Source of the DNA: JBFKUL01 sp041635755
GTDB lineage: Bacteria > Pseudomonadota > Gammaproteobacteria > Burkholderiales > SG8-39
DNA length: 6,366 nt
Direction: 5' to 3'
Assembly (NCBI GenBank): GCA_041635755.1
Contig: JBFKUL010000180.1
Location: forward strand, 1 to 6,366
The translations under genes were made by a program, and so were the position numbers. The notes below the pieces were generated by a model that saw nothing but the letters and a program-made list of their open reading frames with translations, searched no databases and had not been told where the DNA came from. This document shows, piece after piece, positions 1-5,312 of this stretch (position 1 is the stretch's first letter; the number at the start of each line of letters is the position of its first letter).

Positions 1-1
1 G

Positions 2-370
2 CGCGATACGCAACCCGAGTATTGGTTCGAATGGGCGAGGGCGCTGTTCTCGGCGGATGTCACGGGCGTGGAGCACGATCGCCAGAAGTCGCGCGATGTC
101 ATCCGGGTGAGCGTGGTCGAGACGTTCAAGGGTCCCGAGGGTGCCTACGCGGCGCTGGAAATTCCGAATCGCATGTGGGCCTCGTGTCGCCTGGAGCGGC
201 CGGAGGTCGGAGCCCGGGTCCTGGTCGCATTGAATCCCAATGGCGATGCGCTGCTGGTGCCGTTGACGGCTCGCTACACGGACGAACTGAGGCGCCACGC
301 GAGCCTGCTGAAATCCGAACCCGCGGCTCCAGAAAAAGCACCGAAGAGCGGCGCTCGCCCCTCGCAGTGA
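2..370 (+). CDS. Hypothetical protein, possibly TIMP/NTR-like beta-barrel (5' partial)
   Basis: The frame is open from the left edge to a TGA at 368-370, so the 5' end lies outside the window and 122 residues are visible. A GTG at 68 is in frame, but coding sequence clearly continues upstream of it (residues YWFEWARALFSADVTGVE), so it is not taken as the start. The visible part alternates hydrophobic residues as beta strands do. It carries V-x-V-x-ETFKG, then a single Cys in an ASCRLE context, then a GARVLVAL segment. This order (strand, 'xxxKG', Cys, 'G-x-x-V-L-V') resembles the netrin/TIMP-like beta-barrel found in some secreted bacterial proteins. The C-terminus is a charged, Pro/Ala-rich tail. 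I do not recognise the gene firmly. The coding call is good and the fold suggestion is weak. The signal peptide, if any, is outside the window. Confidence 0.7.
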   Translation, partial: RDTQPEYWFEWARALFSADVTGVEHDRQKSRDVIRVSVVETFKGPEGAYAALEIPNRMWASCRLERPEVGARVLVALNPNGDALLVPLTARYTDELRRHASLLKSEPAAPEKAPKSGARPSQ

Positions 371-495
371 CGGCGAGGTTGCGGGAGAATCCGAGGCACT
401 GATCGCGTCGGCGACGCGCCCTGAACGTGGCGAAGGCGCGCCTGGCCGTCGCGGGCGCAAAGCGGGCGCTAACCCGACGAAGGAAACCGGCAGCC
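371..495. other. Intergenic gap before the GFA genes, nothing recognised
   Basis: These 125 bases separate the partial first gene from the GFA pair. I see no sigma-70 promoter, terminator or RNA. The only patterns are an 8-bp palindrome GGCGCGCC (435-442) and a short direct repeat of GCGGGCGC (451-458 and 462-469), both plausible by chance at this GC content. If the GFA genes have their own promoter it should lie here, but I cannot point to it. Confidence 0.5.
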
Positions 496-858
496 ATGGG
501 CGCTCGGCCAATGCAGAAGTACCTCGGCAGCTGTCATTGCGGCGCGGTGCGCTTCGAGATCGAGACCGACTTCCCGGAGCTGACCCAATGTGACTGCTCG
601 ATCTGCCGCCGCAAGAACGCGCTCATGGTGAGGGTGCACGAAAACCAGTTCAAGCTGCTTGCCGGCGAAGCGTCGCTCACCGAGTACCGGTTTCACACCC
701 GGACCGCCCGACATTTCTTCTGCAAGATCTGCGGCATCTATCCGTTCCACCGCAAACGCGTGGCGCCCGACAGCTTCGGCGTCAACGTGTTCTGCCTGCA
801 CGATTTCGAGCCATCGGGCATTCCGGTGCGCCAGGCTGTGGGTGCGGGTATGCCTTGA
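496..858 (+). CDS. GFA-family zinc-binding protein (first of a tandem pair)
   Basis: This 120-residue protein belongs to the GFA family (glutathione-dependent formaldehyde-activating enzyme / CENP-V domain), which folds around two zinc ions. The seven expected cysteines are all present: C13 and C15 (SCHCGAVRF), C32, C34 and C37 (CDCSICRRK), and C76 and C79 (FFCKICG). The length fits the family. The end (GVNVFCLHDFEPSGIPVRQ) also fits, although the acidic Asp usually seen in the last 'DG' element appears as AVGAGMP here. The ATG at 496 is chosen because AGGA at 481-484 lies 11 bases upstream. A second ATG at 511 lacks a Shine-Dalgarno sequence, and a GTG at 427 would add an Arg/Ala-rich stretch foreign to the family. 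Most family members have no proven substrate, so formaldehyde-glutathione adduct formation should not be assumed. Confidence 0.9.
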   Translation: MGARPMQKYLGSCHCGAVRFEIETDFPELTQCDCSICRRKNALMVRVHENQFKLLAGEASLTEYRFHTRTARHFFCKICGIYPFHRKRVAPDSFGVNVFCLHDFEPSGIPVRQAVGAGMP

Positions 859-900
859 GCGGCGCGCTCGCCGCCGACATCGCGCGGCGTCAGCCGGCCA

Positions 901-907
901 AAGGAGG
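901..907 (+). promoter_or_regulatory. Strong ribosome binding site for the second GFA gene
   Basis: AAGGAGG, a near-complete match to the anti-Shine-Dalgarno sequence, ends 7 bases before the ATG at 915. It settles that start over an in-frame TTG at 855, which would overlap the stop of the upstream gene. It is the best ribosome binding site in the window. Confidence 0.85.
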
Positions 908-914
908 ATTCCAG

Positions 915-1334
915 ATGCTTACCGGTGGATGCTTGTGCGGGGCGGTCCGATTCGAGATTTCGGGCCGGCTCGGTCCGGTGGTGTACTGCCACTGCTCAAT
1001 GTGCCGCCGCTCGAGCGGTTCGGCCTTCGCTGCGAACGCCTCGGTCAAGACGGCGTCGTTCAGGGTGCTGCAGGGCGACGAGGTCATTGCCGAGTACCGG
1101 TCCTCGGAGGATTTCTTCCGCGCGTTCTGCTCGCGCTGCGGTTCGCCGCTCTACGGCCGCTCGCCTTCAGCGCCGCAAATTCGTCGCATCCGGCTCGGCG
1201 CCCTCGACAGCGATCCCGGCGTGCGCTGTGTCGGTCACGTCTGGGTCGGCTCGAAGGCCCCATGGCACGAGATCACGGATAACATCGGCCAATTTCCTGG
1301 CATGCCGCCGCGCACTCATCTGCTGCCGCCATGA
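915..1334 (+). CDS. GFA-family zinc-binding protein (second of a tandem pair)
   Basis: This 139-residue protein also has the GFA/CENP-V fold. Its seven zinc-ligand cysteines are C6 and C8 (GCLCGAVRF), C25, C27 and C30 (YCHCSMCRRSSG), and C72 and C75 (FCSRCGSPLY). The RRSSGSAF and SRCGSPLY elements are typical of the broad environmental GFA group. They differ from the first copy (RRKNAL, KICGIYPF), so the two genes are distant paralogs rather than a recent duplication. The C-terminal part (LGALDSDPGVRCVGHVWVGSKAPWHEI) matches the usual end of this group. The gene starts 56 bases after the first GFA gene and is followed 37 bases later by a DNA glycosylase gene on the same strand, which suggests co-transcription. 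The substrate is unknown: glutathione-linked aldehyde chemistry is known for one characterised member only. Confidence 0.92.
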   Translation: MLTGGCLCGAVRFEISGRLGPVVYCHCSMCRRSSGSAFAANASVKTASFRVLQGDEVIAEYRSSEDFFRAFCSRCGSPLYGRSPSAPQIRRIRLGALDSDPGVRCVGHVWVGSKAPWHEITDNIGQFPGMPPRTHLLPP

Positions 1335-1360
1335 GCCGCGCGCACGCTGCGGGCAGCCTA

Positions 1361-1366
1361 AAAGGA
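1361..1366 (+). promoter_or_regulatory. Ribosome binding site for the DNA glycosylase gene
   Basis: AAAGGA ends 5 bases before the ATG at 1372. It fixes the start of the downstream gene, whose N-terminal residue matters for catalysis. The same frame is open far upstream, but that extension runs through the GFA gene in another frame and is not protein-like. Confidence 0.75.
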
Positions 1367-1371
1367 CGCCG

Positions 1372-1857
1372 ATGCGACTATGGAGCCTGCATCCGAAGTA
1401 CCTCGACGCCCGCGGCCTGGTCGCCTTGTGGCGCGAAGGACTGCTTGCGCAGGCCGTTCTGCGAGGACAAACCAGGGGCTACCTGCACCATCCACAGCTC
1501 GCGCGCTTCCGCGAGCAGCGCTTGCCCGTCGGATTCATGGCCGAGTATCTGCGGTGCGTGTGCGACGAGGCGGCGCAGCGCGGCTACCATTTTGCGGCGG
1601 ACAGAATTAGCGCCGCCCGAGCGTCGGGGCGCCTGCTCATTCCCCGCGGGCAGCTCGAGTTCGAGTGGCGCCACCTGATGAACAAGCTCAAGACGCGCGA
1701 TCCGCAGTGGCGGGCGAGATTGGCGAAGGTGCGGCGCAGTCAGCCGCACCCGCTCTTTCGGGTGATCCCCGGCGGCGTCGCGCCGTGGGAGAAGGGCGCT
1801 GCTGCGGTCAAGCGGGCGCCGAAGTCGCGCCCGCGCCGGCGCGTTCAGTCGGCGTAG
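1372..1857 (+). CDS. Pyrimidine dimer DNA glycosylase / AP lyase (Pyr_excise family)
   Basis: This 161-residue protein resembles the T4 endonuclease V (DenV) family, which cleaves the glycosidic bond of UV-induced cyclobutane pyrimidine dimers and nicks the resulting abasic site. The opening MRLWSLHPKYLDARGLVALW and the following RE, with LAQAVLRGQTRGY and HPQL, are typical of the bacterial Pyr_excise group. E22 aligns with the catalytic Glu23 of T4 DenV, R21 with Arg22 and R2 with Arg3. Met1 therefore sits where DenV has Thr2, whose alpha-amino group is the nucleophile. The C-terminus is a basic, Ala/Pro/Arg-rich tail (about residues 140-161) that may help DNA binding. The ribosome binding site at 1361-1366 supports the start. 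The last 13 bases overlap the 3' end of the converging aldolase-family gene. Dimer specificity in this bacterial branch is inferred from the family. Confidence 0.88.
   Translation: MRLWSLHPKYLDARGLVALWREGLLAQAVLRGQTRGYLHHPQLARFREQRLPVGFMAEYLRCVCDEAAQRGYHFAADRISAARASGRLLIPRGQLEFEWRHLMNKLKTRDPQWRARLAKVRRSQPHPLFRVIPGGVAPWEKGAAAVKRAPKSRPRRRVQSA
1832..1843. repeat. 12-bp perfect palindrome at a convergent gene junction
   Basis: CGCGCCGGCGCG lies just before the overlapping 3' ends of the glycosylase gene and the aldolase-family gene. It could form a short hairpin with a CCGG loop in either transcript, but no T-run follows on either strand, so it is not a standard intrinsic terminator. It also encodes part of the basic C-terminal tail, and in sequence this GC-rich it may be chance. 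Confidence 0.35.
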
Positions 1858-2612
1858 CCCGGCAGCTCGCGATCGAGCACCCGCATCATCGCCTCGAAAT
1901 ACAACCGCTCCCGTTCGGCGCGGGAGTGACGGTCGTTCTCGGGCGGTGCCTGCACCTGCGCCACGATTTCCTCGGAGAGCACTTCGATCGGCTTGCCCGC
2001 GCCCATCGCCAGCACCTGGGTGCGGCAGACGCGCTCGAGCATGTAAAGCCGCCGGTAGGCCTGCGCCACGGTGTCGCCGACGACCAGCACGCCGTGGTTT
2101 TTCATGAACAGCACGCACTTGTCCCCGATCATTTTCGCCAGGCGCTCGCCTTCCTCGGGAAAATCGGCCGTGCCGGGGTACACATCGTCGTAGGCCACGT
2201 GGCCGTGAAAGAACGCCGCGGTCTGGTTCGCCGGCAGCAGTCGATTGTCCTTGAGCATGTTGAGCGCGAGCGCCCAGGTCTGGTGCGTGTGGAGCACGAC
2301 GCGCGCGCCGCAGAGGCGGTGGATCGGGGCGTGGATGCACTGCGCCGAGAGCTCGACTACGCCCTCGCCCTCGAGGGTGGCGCCGGACTCGTCGAACACG
2401 ATCATGTCGCGCGCGCGCGCCTCCGACCAGTGCAGGCCGAAGGGCAGGATCAGGTAGCGATCGCTCGTGCCCGGCACCGTCACGGTGAAGTGGTTGTCGA
2501 TGCCCTCGTCGAGCTCGTGCAGCGTTGCGAGGCGGTGCGCAGCGGCGAGGTGGACCTTCGCCTGGCGCACGGGATCGAGGGCAGGGGAGGTGCTGAGCGG
2601 ATGAACGGACAT
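1845..2612 (-). CDS. Class II aldolase/adducin family protein
   Basis: This 255-residue protein has the class II aldolase/adducin fold, whose members act on small sugar phosphates or hydroxy acids through a zinc ion. Visible elements are LDEGIDNHFTVTVPG near residues 34-48, the metal-binding H108-T-H110 (VVLHTHQ), and H173 in FMKNHGVLVVGDTVAQAY. The Glu that acts as acid/base in fuculose-phosphate aldolase (E73 there) aligns with A90 in ELSAQCIHAPIH. This suggests an adducin-like member that is not a classical aldolase. The ATG at 2612 is preferred because GGAG (2620-2623) lies 7 bases upstream. An in-frame ATG at 2729 would add 39 Arg-rich residues not typical of the family. The gene stands alone on the minus strand, divergent from the VOC gene and convergent with the glycosylase gene. 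The substrate cannot be assigned. Confidence 0.92.
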   Translation of the reverse strand: MSVHPLSTSPALDPVRQAKVHLAAAHRLATLHELDEGIDNHFTVTVPGTSDRYLILPFGLHWSEARARDMIVFDESGATLEGEGVVELSAQCIHAPIHRLCGARVVLHTHQTWALALNMLKDNRLLPANQTAAFFHGHVAYDDVYPGTADFPEEGERLAKMIGDKCVLFMKNHGVLVVGDTVAQAYRRLYMLERVCRTQVLAMGAGKPIEVLSEEIVAQVQAPPENDRHSRAERERLYFEAMMRVLDRELPGYAD

Positions 2613-2619
2613 GGCGAGG

Positions 2620-2623
2620 CTCC
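2620..2623 (-). promoter_or_regulatory. Ribosome binding site for the aldolase-family gene
   Basis: Read on the minus strand this is GGAG, placed 7 bases before the ATG at 2612-2610. It decides the start against the more distant in-frame ATG at 2729. Confidence 0.65.
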
Positions 2624-2645
2624 GGCGGCAGGGTGTGCAGCACGC

Positions 2646-2651
2646 AGTATA
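2646..2651 (-). promoter_or_regulatory. Candidate -10 element for the aldolase-family gene
   Basis: Minus strand TATACT matches the sigma-70 -10 consensus at five of six positions and is one of few AT-rich spots in the region. Transcription would start near 2639, giving a leader of about 27 bases with a well-placed ribosome binding site. No convincing -35 hexamer is visible at 16-18 bases upstream, so the call is tentative. Confidence 0.35.
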
Positions 2652-2674
2652 GCGAGGCCCGGAGCGGCGGGTGT

Positions 2675-2701
2675 GCCGGTTTCGCGATACATCGAACCGG
2701 C
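2675..2701. repeat. Interrupted inverted repeat, possible operator
   Basis: GCCGGTT (2675-2681) pairs with AACCGGC (2695-2701). Between them a second palindrome, CGAT-AC-ATCG (2685-2694), abuts the right arm. The whole forms a roughly 27-base nested dyad midway between two divergent genes, about 25 bases upstream of the candidate -10 of the minus-strand gene. It could be an operator for a dimeric regulator or an RNA hairpin in a leader of the VOC gene. No regulator gene is visible nearby, so the binding protein is unknown. Confidence 0.45.
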
Positions 2702-2737
2702 GCTGGAAATGCCCGGGCGCATGGGCCATGATCGGGA

Positions 2738-2771
2738 CGGGTTCGGACGCCGCGACCGCGGCAAGAACCCG
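2738..2771 (+). repeat. Two-part hairpin just upstream of the VOC gene
   Basis: CGGGTTC (2738-2744) pairs with GAACCCG (2765-2771). Inside, GCCGC (2749-2753) pairs with GCGGC (2758-2762) across a four-base loop. The two stems are separated by a small 4-by-2 internal loop. The hairpin ends 11 bases before the ATG at 2783, occupying the place where a Shine-Dalgarno sequence would be, and none is seen there. If transcribed, it could affect translation initiation. Alternatively, the palindrome may act as DNA. Confidence 0.45.
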
Positions 2772-2782
2772 GTTGCAACGAC

Positions 2783-3211
2783 ATGATCAGGATCCGCGAA
2801 CTCGATCACATCGTGCTGCGCGTCGTCGACCTGGCGGCGATGCTGCGCTTTTACTGCGACGTGCTCGGTTGCCGCATCGAAAAACGCCAGGAGGCGCTCG
2901 GCCTGGTGCAGCTTCGCGCCGGGCGCTCGCTGATCGATCTCGTGCCGGTGCAGGGTAAGCTCGGCCGCGTCGGGGGCGCTGCACCTGGGCGCGAGGGCCG
3001 CAACCTGGATCATTTCTGTCTGCGGGTCGAGCCCTTCGACGAGGCGGCGATCCGCCGGCATCTGGAGGCCGAGGGCGTCGAGGCGGGCGCGCTCGAAGCT
3101 CGTTACGGCGCCGAAGGCATGGGCCCGTCGATCTACGTGAGCGATCCCGAAGGCAACACGGTAGAGCTGAAGGGGCCGCCGACGGTCGCCGCGCCGAAGC
3201 CCGAGGCCTAA
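2783..3211 (+). CDS. VOC (glyoxalase/bleomycin resistance fold) family protein
   Basis: This 142-residue protein shows the paired beta-alpha-beta-beta-beta modules of the vicinal oxygen chelate superfamily, which includes glyoxalase I, dioxygenases and antibiotic-binding proteins. The first module opens with LDHIVLRVVDL and FYCDVLGC. The second opens with LDHFCLRVEPFD and ends in YVSDPEGNTVELKG. Candidate metal ligands are H9, D52 (where many members have Glu or His), H77 and E128. The tail after residue 131 is Pro/Ala-rich. The ATG at 2783 begins exactly at the conserved N-terminus, but no Shine-Dalgarno sequence precedes it; a hairpin occupies that place. It is the first gene of a tightly spaced six-gene run. 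A glyoxalase I role is possible, but the family is too broad to assign a substrate. Confidence 0.9.
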   Translation: MIRIRELDHIVLRVVDLAAMLRFYCDVLGCRIEKRQEALGLVQLRAGRSLIDLVPVQGKLGRVGGAAPGREGRNLDHFCLRVEPFDEAAIRRHLEAEGVEAGALEARYGAEGMGPSIYVSDPEGNTVELKGPPTVAAPKPEA

Positions 3212-3215
3212 CGTC

Positions 3216-3566
3216 ATGTGGCAATACGCTGTCAAGGTCGCGCTCACCGCCGTGGTCGTGGTGGCGGTCGCCGAGCTCGCCAAGCGCAGCTCGTTCTGGA
3301 GTGCGCTGCTCGCGTCGCTGCCGCTCGTGTCGCTGCTCGCCTTCGTCTGGCTGTACCTGGACACCGGCGATCACGAGCGCATCGCCGCGCTCTCGCAGGG
3401 GATTTTCTGGCTGGTGCTCGCCTCGCTGCCGCTGTTTCTGGTGCTGCCCGCGCTGCTGCGCGGGGGCTGGCCGTTCTGGCCGAGCCTGGGCGCTTCGTGC
3501 GCCGTGACGGTTGGCGCATACTTTGGGCTGATCTGGGCGCTCGCTCGACTTGGCGTGCGCCTCTGA
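3216..3566 (+). CDS. DUF3147 family integral membrane protein
   Basis: This 116-residue, very hydrophobic protein has about four membrane segments, near residues 5-20, 28-48, 62-81 and 89-113. The sequence MWQYAVKVALTA, the conserved loop E20-LAKRSS, SALLASLPLVSLLAF, and the polar patch around DTGD (49-52) followed by IAALSQGIFWLVL are hallmarks of the DUF3147 family. The conserved Glu/Lys/Arg patch (E20, K23, R24) between the first two helices is the likeliest functional site. No biochemical role is known for the family. The ATG at 3216 follows the VOC stop by 4 bases and has GAGG (3203-3206) upstream inside the previous gene, consistent with translational coupling. The position between the VOC and TspO genes points to an inner-membrane partner in the same operon. 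Confidence 0.88.
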   Translation: MWQYAVKVALTAVVVVAVAELAKRSSFWSALLASLPLVSLLAFVWLYLDTGDHERIAALSQGIFWLVLASLPLFLVLPALLRGGWPFWPSLGASCAVTVGAYFGLIWALARLGVRL

Positions 3567-3591
3567 CCGCGCACCCGACGCAATCCGAACC

Positions 3592-4068
3592 ATGAACGAA
3601 ACCGTCGCCCCCAAGCGCTCCTACGCCCTGCTCGTCGTGTTCCTCGCGGTCGTCGCGCTCGCCGCGTCCAGCGGCGTGATGTTCCGCCCGGGAGAGTGGT
3701 ATGCGGCGCTTGCCAAGCCGCCTTGGACGCCGCCCGACTGGGTGTTCGGGCCGGTGTGGGCGGTGCTCTACGTGTTCATCGCGATCGCGGGCTGGATCAT
3801 CTTCTCGCTGCCGGGCACGCGGCTCGCGCGCGGGCTTTGGGTGGCGCAGCTCGCGTTGAACGCGCTGTGGTCGTTCCTGTTCTTCGGGCTGCAGTCGACC
3901 TGGCTCGCGCTCGCCGACATCGTCGCGCTGATGGTGTGCATCTCGTTCCTGATGTATGTGGCCGACACTGTGAGCCGCACCGCCATGTGGCTGCTCGCGC
4001 CCTACCTGGCCTGGGTGGGCTACGCTTTCACGCTGAACGCAGCGATCGTGCTCGGTAATCCGCATTGA
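3592..4068 (+). CDS. tspO: TspO/MBR family membrane protein
   Basis: This 158-residue protein matches the TspO/peripheral benzodiazepine receptor family: five transmembrane helices, with tetrapyrrole and sterol binding reported in homologs. The hallmark first loop is present (KPPWTPPDWVFGPVW, residues 42-56, followed by LY). So are the helix-III element LNALWSFLFFG (89-99) and the C-terminal PYLAWVGYAFTLN (137-149). In Rhodobacter, TspO regulates photosynthesis and porphyrin genes in response to oxygen. In other bacteria it is linked to oxidative stress and porphyrin breakdown. The ATG at 3592 is chosen because the upstream in-frame GTG at 3550 lies inside the DUF3147 gene and adds non-family residues. 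No clear Shine-Dalgarno sequence is seen. The stop overlaps the next gene's start as TGATG (4066-4070), a sign of translational coupling. Confidence 0.95.
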   Translation: MNETVAPKRSYALLVVFLAVVALAASSGVMFRPGEWYAALAKPPWTPPDWVFGPVWAVLYVFIAIAGWIIFSLPGTRLARGLWVAQLALNALWSFLFFGLQSTWLALADIVALMVCISFLMYVADTVSRTAMWLLAPYLAWVGYAFTLNAAIVLGNPH

Positions 4069-4487
4069 TGACGCAGCTCTCCAACGCGCGCGCCGACACG
4101 CACAGCAAGATCATCGGCTACCTGCTGTGGATCTTCGGCTTCACCGGAGCGCACCGCTTCTACTTCGGGCGGCCCGTGAGCGGCACGATCTGGTTCTTCA
4201 CGCTCGGGTTGCTCGGCATCGGCTGGCTGATCGACGTGTTTCTCATTCCCTGGATGGAGCGCACCGCGGAACTGCGCTTCACGCCCGGTCCAATCGACTA
4301 CTCGGTCGCCTGGCTGCTGCTGACCTTCCTGGGGATCTTCGGCGTGCACCGCTTCTACATGGGCAAGTGGGGCACCGGCCTGATCTATCTGTTCACGCTC
4401 GGCCTGTTCCTGGTCGGCGTGCTCTACGATTTCTGGACGCTCAATTCGCAGCTGAGCGAGGCGAACCGCATGCGCGGAGGGCGTTGA
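4068..4487 (+). CDS. Membrane protein with two TM2 domains
   Basis: This 139-residue protein consists of two TM2 domains in tandem. Each has two membrane helices joined by a short turn and begins with the family motif G-x-H-R-F-Y-x-G: FTGAHRFYFG (residues 25-34) and IFGVHRFYMG (90-99). Each also has FTLG (44-47 and 109-112) and a conserved Asp near the end of the second helix (D56 and D121). Every matched landmark is exactly 65 residues apart. A linker of about 20 residues (63-82) separates the domains. The ATG at 4068 shares one base with the TspO stop; the TTG at 4065 is ignored. TM2 proteins have no settled molecular role in bacteria. The genetic coupling to tspO suggests co-production in the inner membrane. 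Confidence 0.92.
   Translation: MTQLSNARADTHSKIIGYLLWIFGFTGAHRFYFGRPVSGTIWFFTLGLLGIGWLIDVFLIPWMERTAELRFTPGPIDYSVAWLLLTFLGIFGVHRFYMGKWGTGLIYLFTLGLFLVGVLYDFWTLNSQLSEANRMRGGR
4476..4480 (+). promoter_or_regulatory. Ribosome binding site for the SDR gene
   Basis: GGAGG lies inside the end of the TM2 gene, 9 bases before the ATG at 4490. It supports the short SDR start, although the same frame is open far upstream through the TM2 gene. Confidence 0.75.
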
Positions 4488-4489
4488 CG

Positions 4490-5290
4490 ATGACTGGACG
4501 GCTCGCGGACAAGGCTTCACTGGTGCTTGGCGCGGGATCGGTGGGCGAGGGCGTCGGCAACGGCCGCGCCATCTGCATCGCGTTTGCGCGCGAAGGCGCG
4601 CGCCTCGTCGGCGCGGACCTGAAGCTCGCCGCGGCCAAGGACACCGCCGAGCGCATTGCGAAGGAAGGTCATCGCATGCTCGCGCTCGAGGGCGACGTCA
4701 CCAAAGAAGCGGATCTCAAGCGCACCGTCGAGGCGACGCTTGCCGAGTTCGGGCGCATCGACGTGCTGGTGAACAATGTCGGCGGCAGCATCCCGGGCGG
4801 ACCCGAGGAGATCACGCCGGACGCCTGGCGTCTGCAGTTCGAGCACAACCTGCATTACGCGTACCTCTCGACCCGCATGGTCGCGCCGATGATGGTCAAG
4901 CAAGGCGGCGGCGCGATCGTCAACATTTCCTCGATCGCGGGCCTGCGCCATCTGGGCAACGATCTCGCCGCCTATGCCGCCGCCAAAGCCGGGCTGCAGC
5001 AGTTCTCGCGCGTCGCCGCGGTGCGCTACGCGCCGCACAACGTGCGCATCAACACGGTGATCCCAGGGCTGATGTTCACGCCGCTGGTGACCGAGCGCCT
5101 TGCCAAACAGCAGTCCGGGGGCGATGCCGAGGCGTTGATCAAGAAGCGCCATGCCAAGCCGCCGATGGGACGCATGGGCGACGCGTGGGATGTCGCCTGG
5201 GCCGTGGTTTACCTCGCCTCGGACGAGGCAAAATACGTCACCGGCGCCGAGATTGTGGTGGACGGCGGGCTCACCGCGACCATCCGCTGA
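4490..5290 (+). CDS. Short-chain dehydrogenase/reductase (SDR), classical type
   Basis: This 266-residue Rossmann-fold oxidoreductase has an extended glycine-rich loop, GAGSVGEGVGNGRA (14-27), longer than the usual TGxxxGxG. It also has D43 at the end of the second strand (favouring NAD(H) over NADP(H)), D69-V in the adenine pocket, and NNVGG (95-99). The catalytic set is N120, S148 (NISS), Y162 and K166 (YAAAK). The end, YVTGAEIVVDGGLT, is the typical C-terminal SDR signature. The longer loop of type GAGSxGxGxGNG marks a distinct SDR subgroup whose substrates are mostly unknown. The ATG at 4490 lies 2 bases after the TM2 stop and has GGAGG upstream. Being downstream of membrane and VOC genes, it may act on a carbonyl or alcohol processed by the same operon, which is inference only. 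Confidence 0.94.
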   Translation: MTGRLADKASLVLGAGSVGEGVGNGRAICIAFAREGARLVGADLKLAAAKDTAERIAKEGHRMLALEGDVTKEADLKRTVEATLAEFGRIDVLVNNVGGSIPGGPEEITPDAWRLQFEHNLHYAYLSTRMVAPMMVKQGGGAIVNISSIAGLRHLGNDLAAYAAAKAGLQQFSRVAAVRYAPHNVRINTVIPGLMFTPLVTERLAKQQSGGDAEALIKKRHAKPPMGRMGDAWDVAWAVVYLASDEAKYVTGAEIVVDGGLTATIR

Positions 5291-5312
5291 GCCGGACGCG
5301 CAGCCGATGGAC

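Noticed and set aside
451..469. Short direct repeat GCGGGCGC, three bases apart
   Set aside because: Eight bases of pure G/C in a very GC-rich gap, only two copies; likely chance and not an iteron or CRISPR unit.
427..495. GTG start extending the first GFA protein by 23 residues
   Set aside because: There is no ribosome binding site before 427, and the added Arg/Lys/Ala-rich stretch is not part of the family, while AGGA precedes the ATG at 496.
1865..1878. Hairpin GCTCG-CGAT-CGAGC near the convergent junction as terminator
   Set aside because: It lies inside the coding sequence of the aldolase-family gene, has only a 5-bp stem and is not followed by a T-run on either strand.
1378..2784. Minus-strand open frame of 468 codons
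   Set aside because: It is Arg/Pro/Ala-rich with no recognisable family and runs in another frame through the aldolase-family gene and antisense to the glycosylase gene. Long empty frames are expected at this GC content.
1665..2786. Plus-strand open frame of 373 codons opposite the aldolase-family gene
   Set aside because: It is the complement of a well-supported gene and its His/Ala/Arg/Val-rich product looks like a mirror translation. It also crosses the divergent control region.
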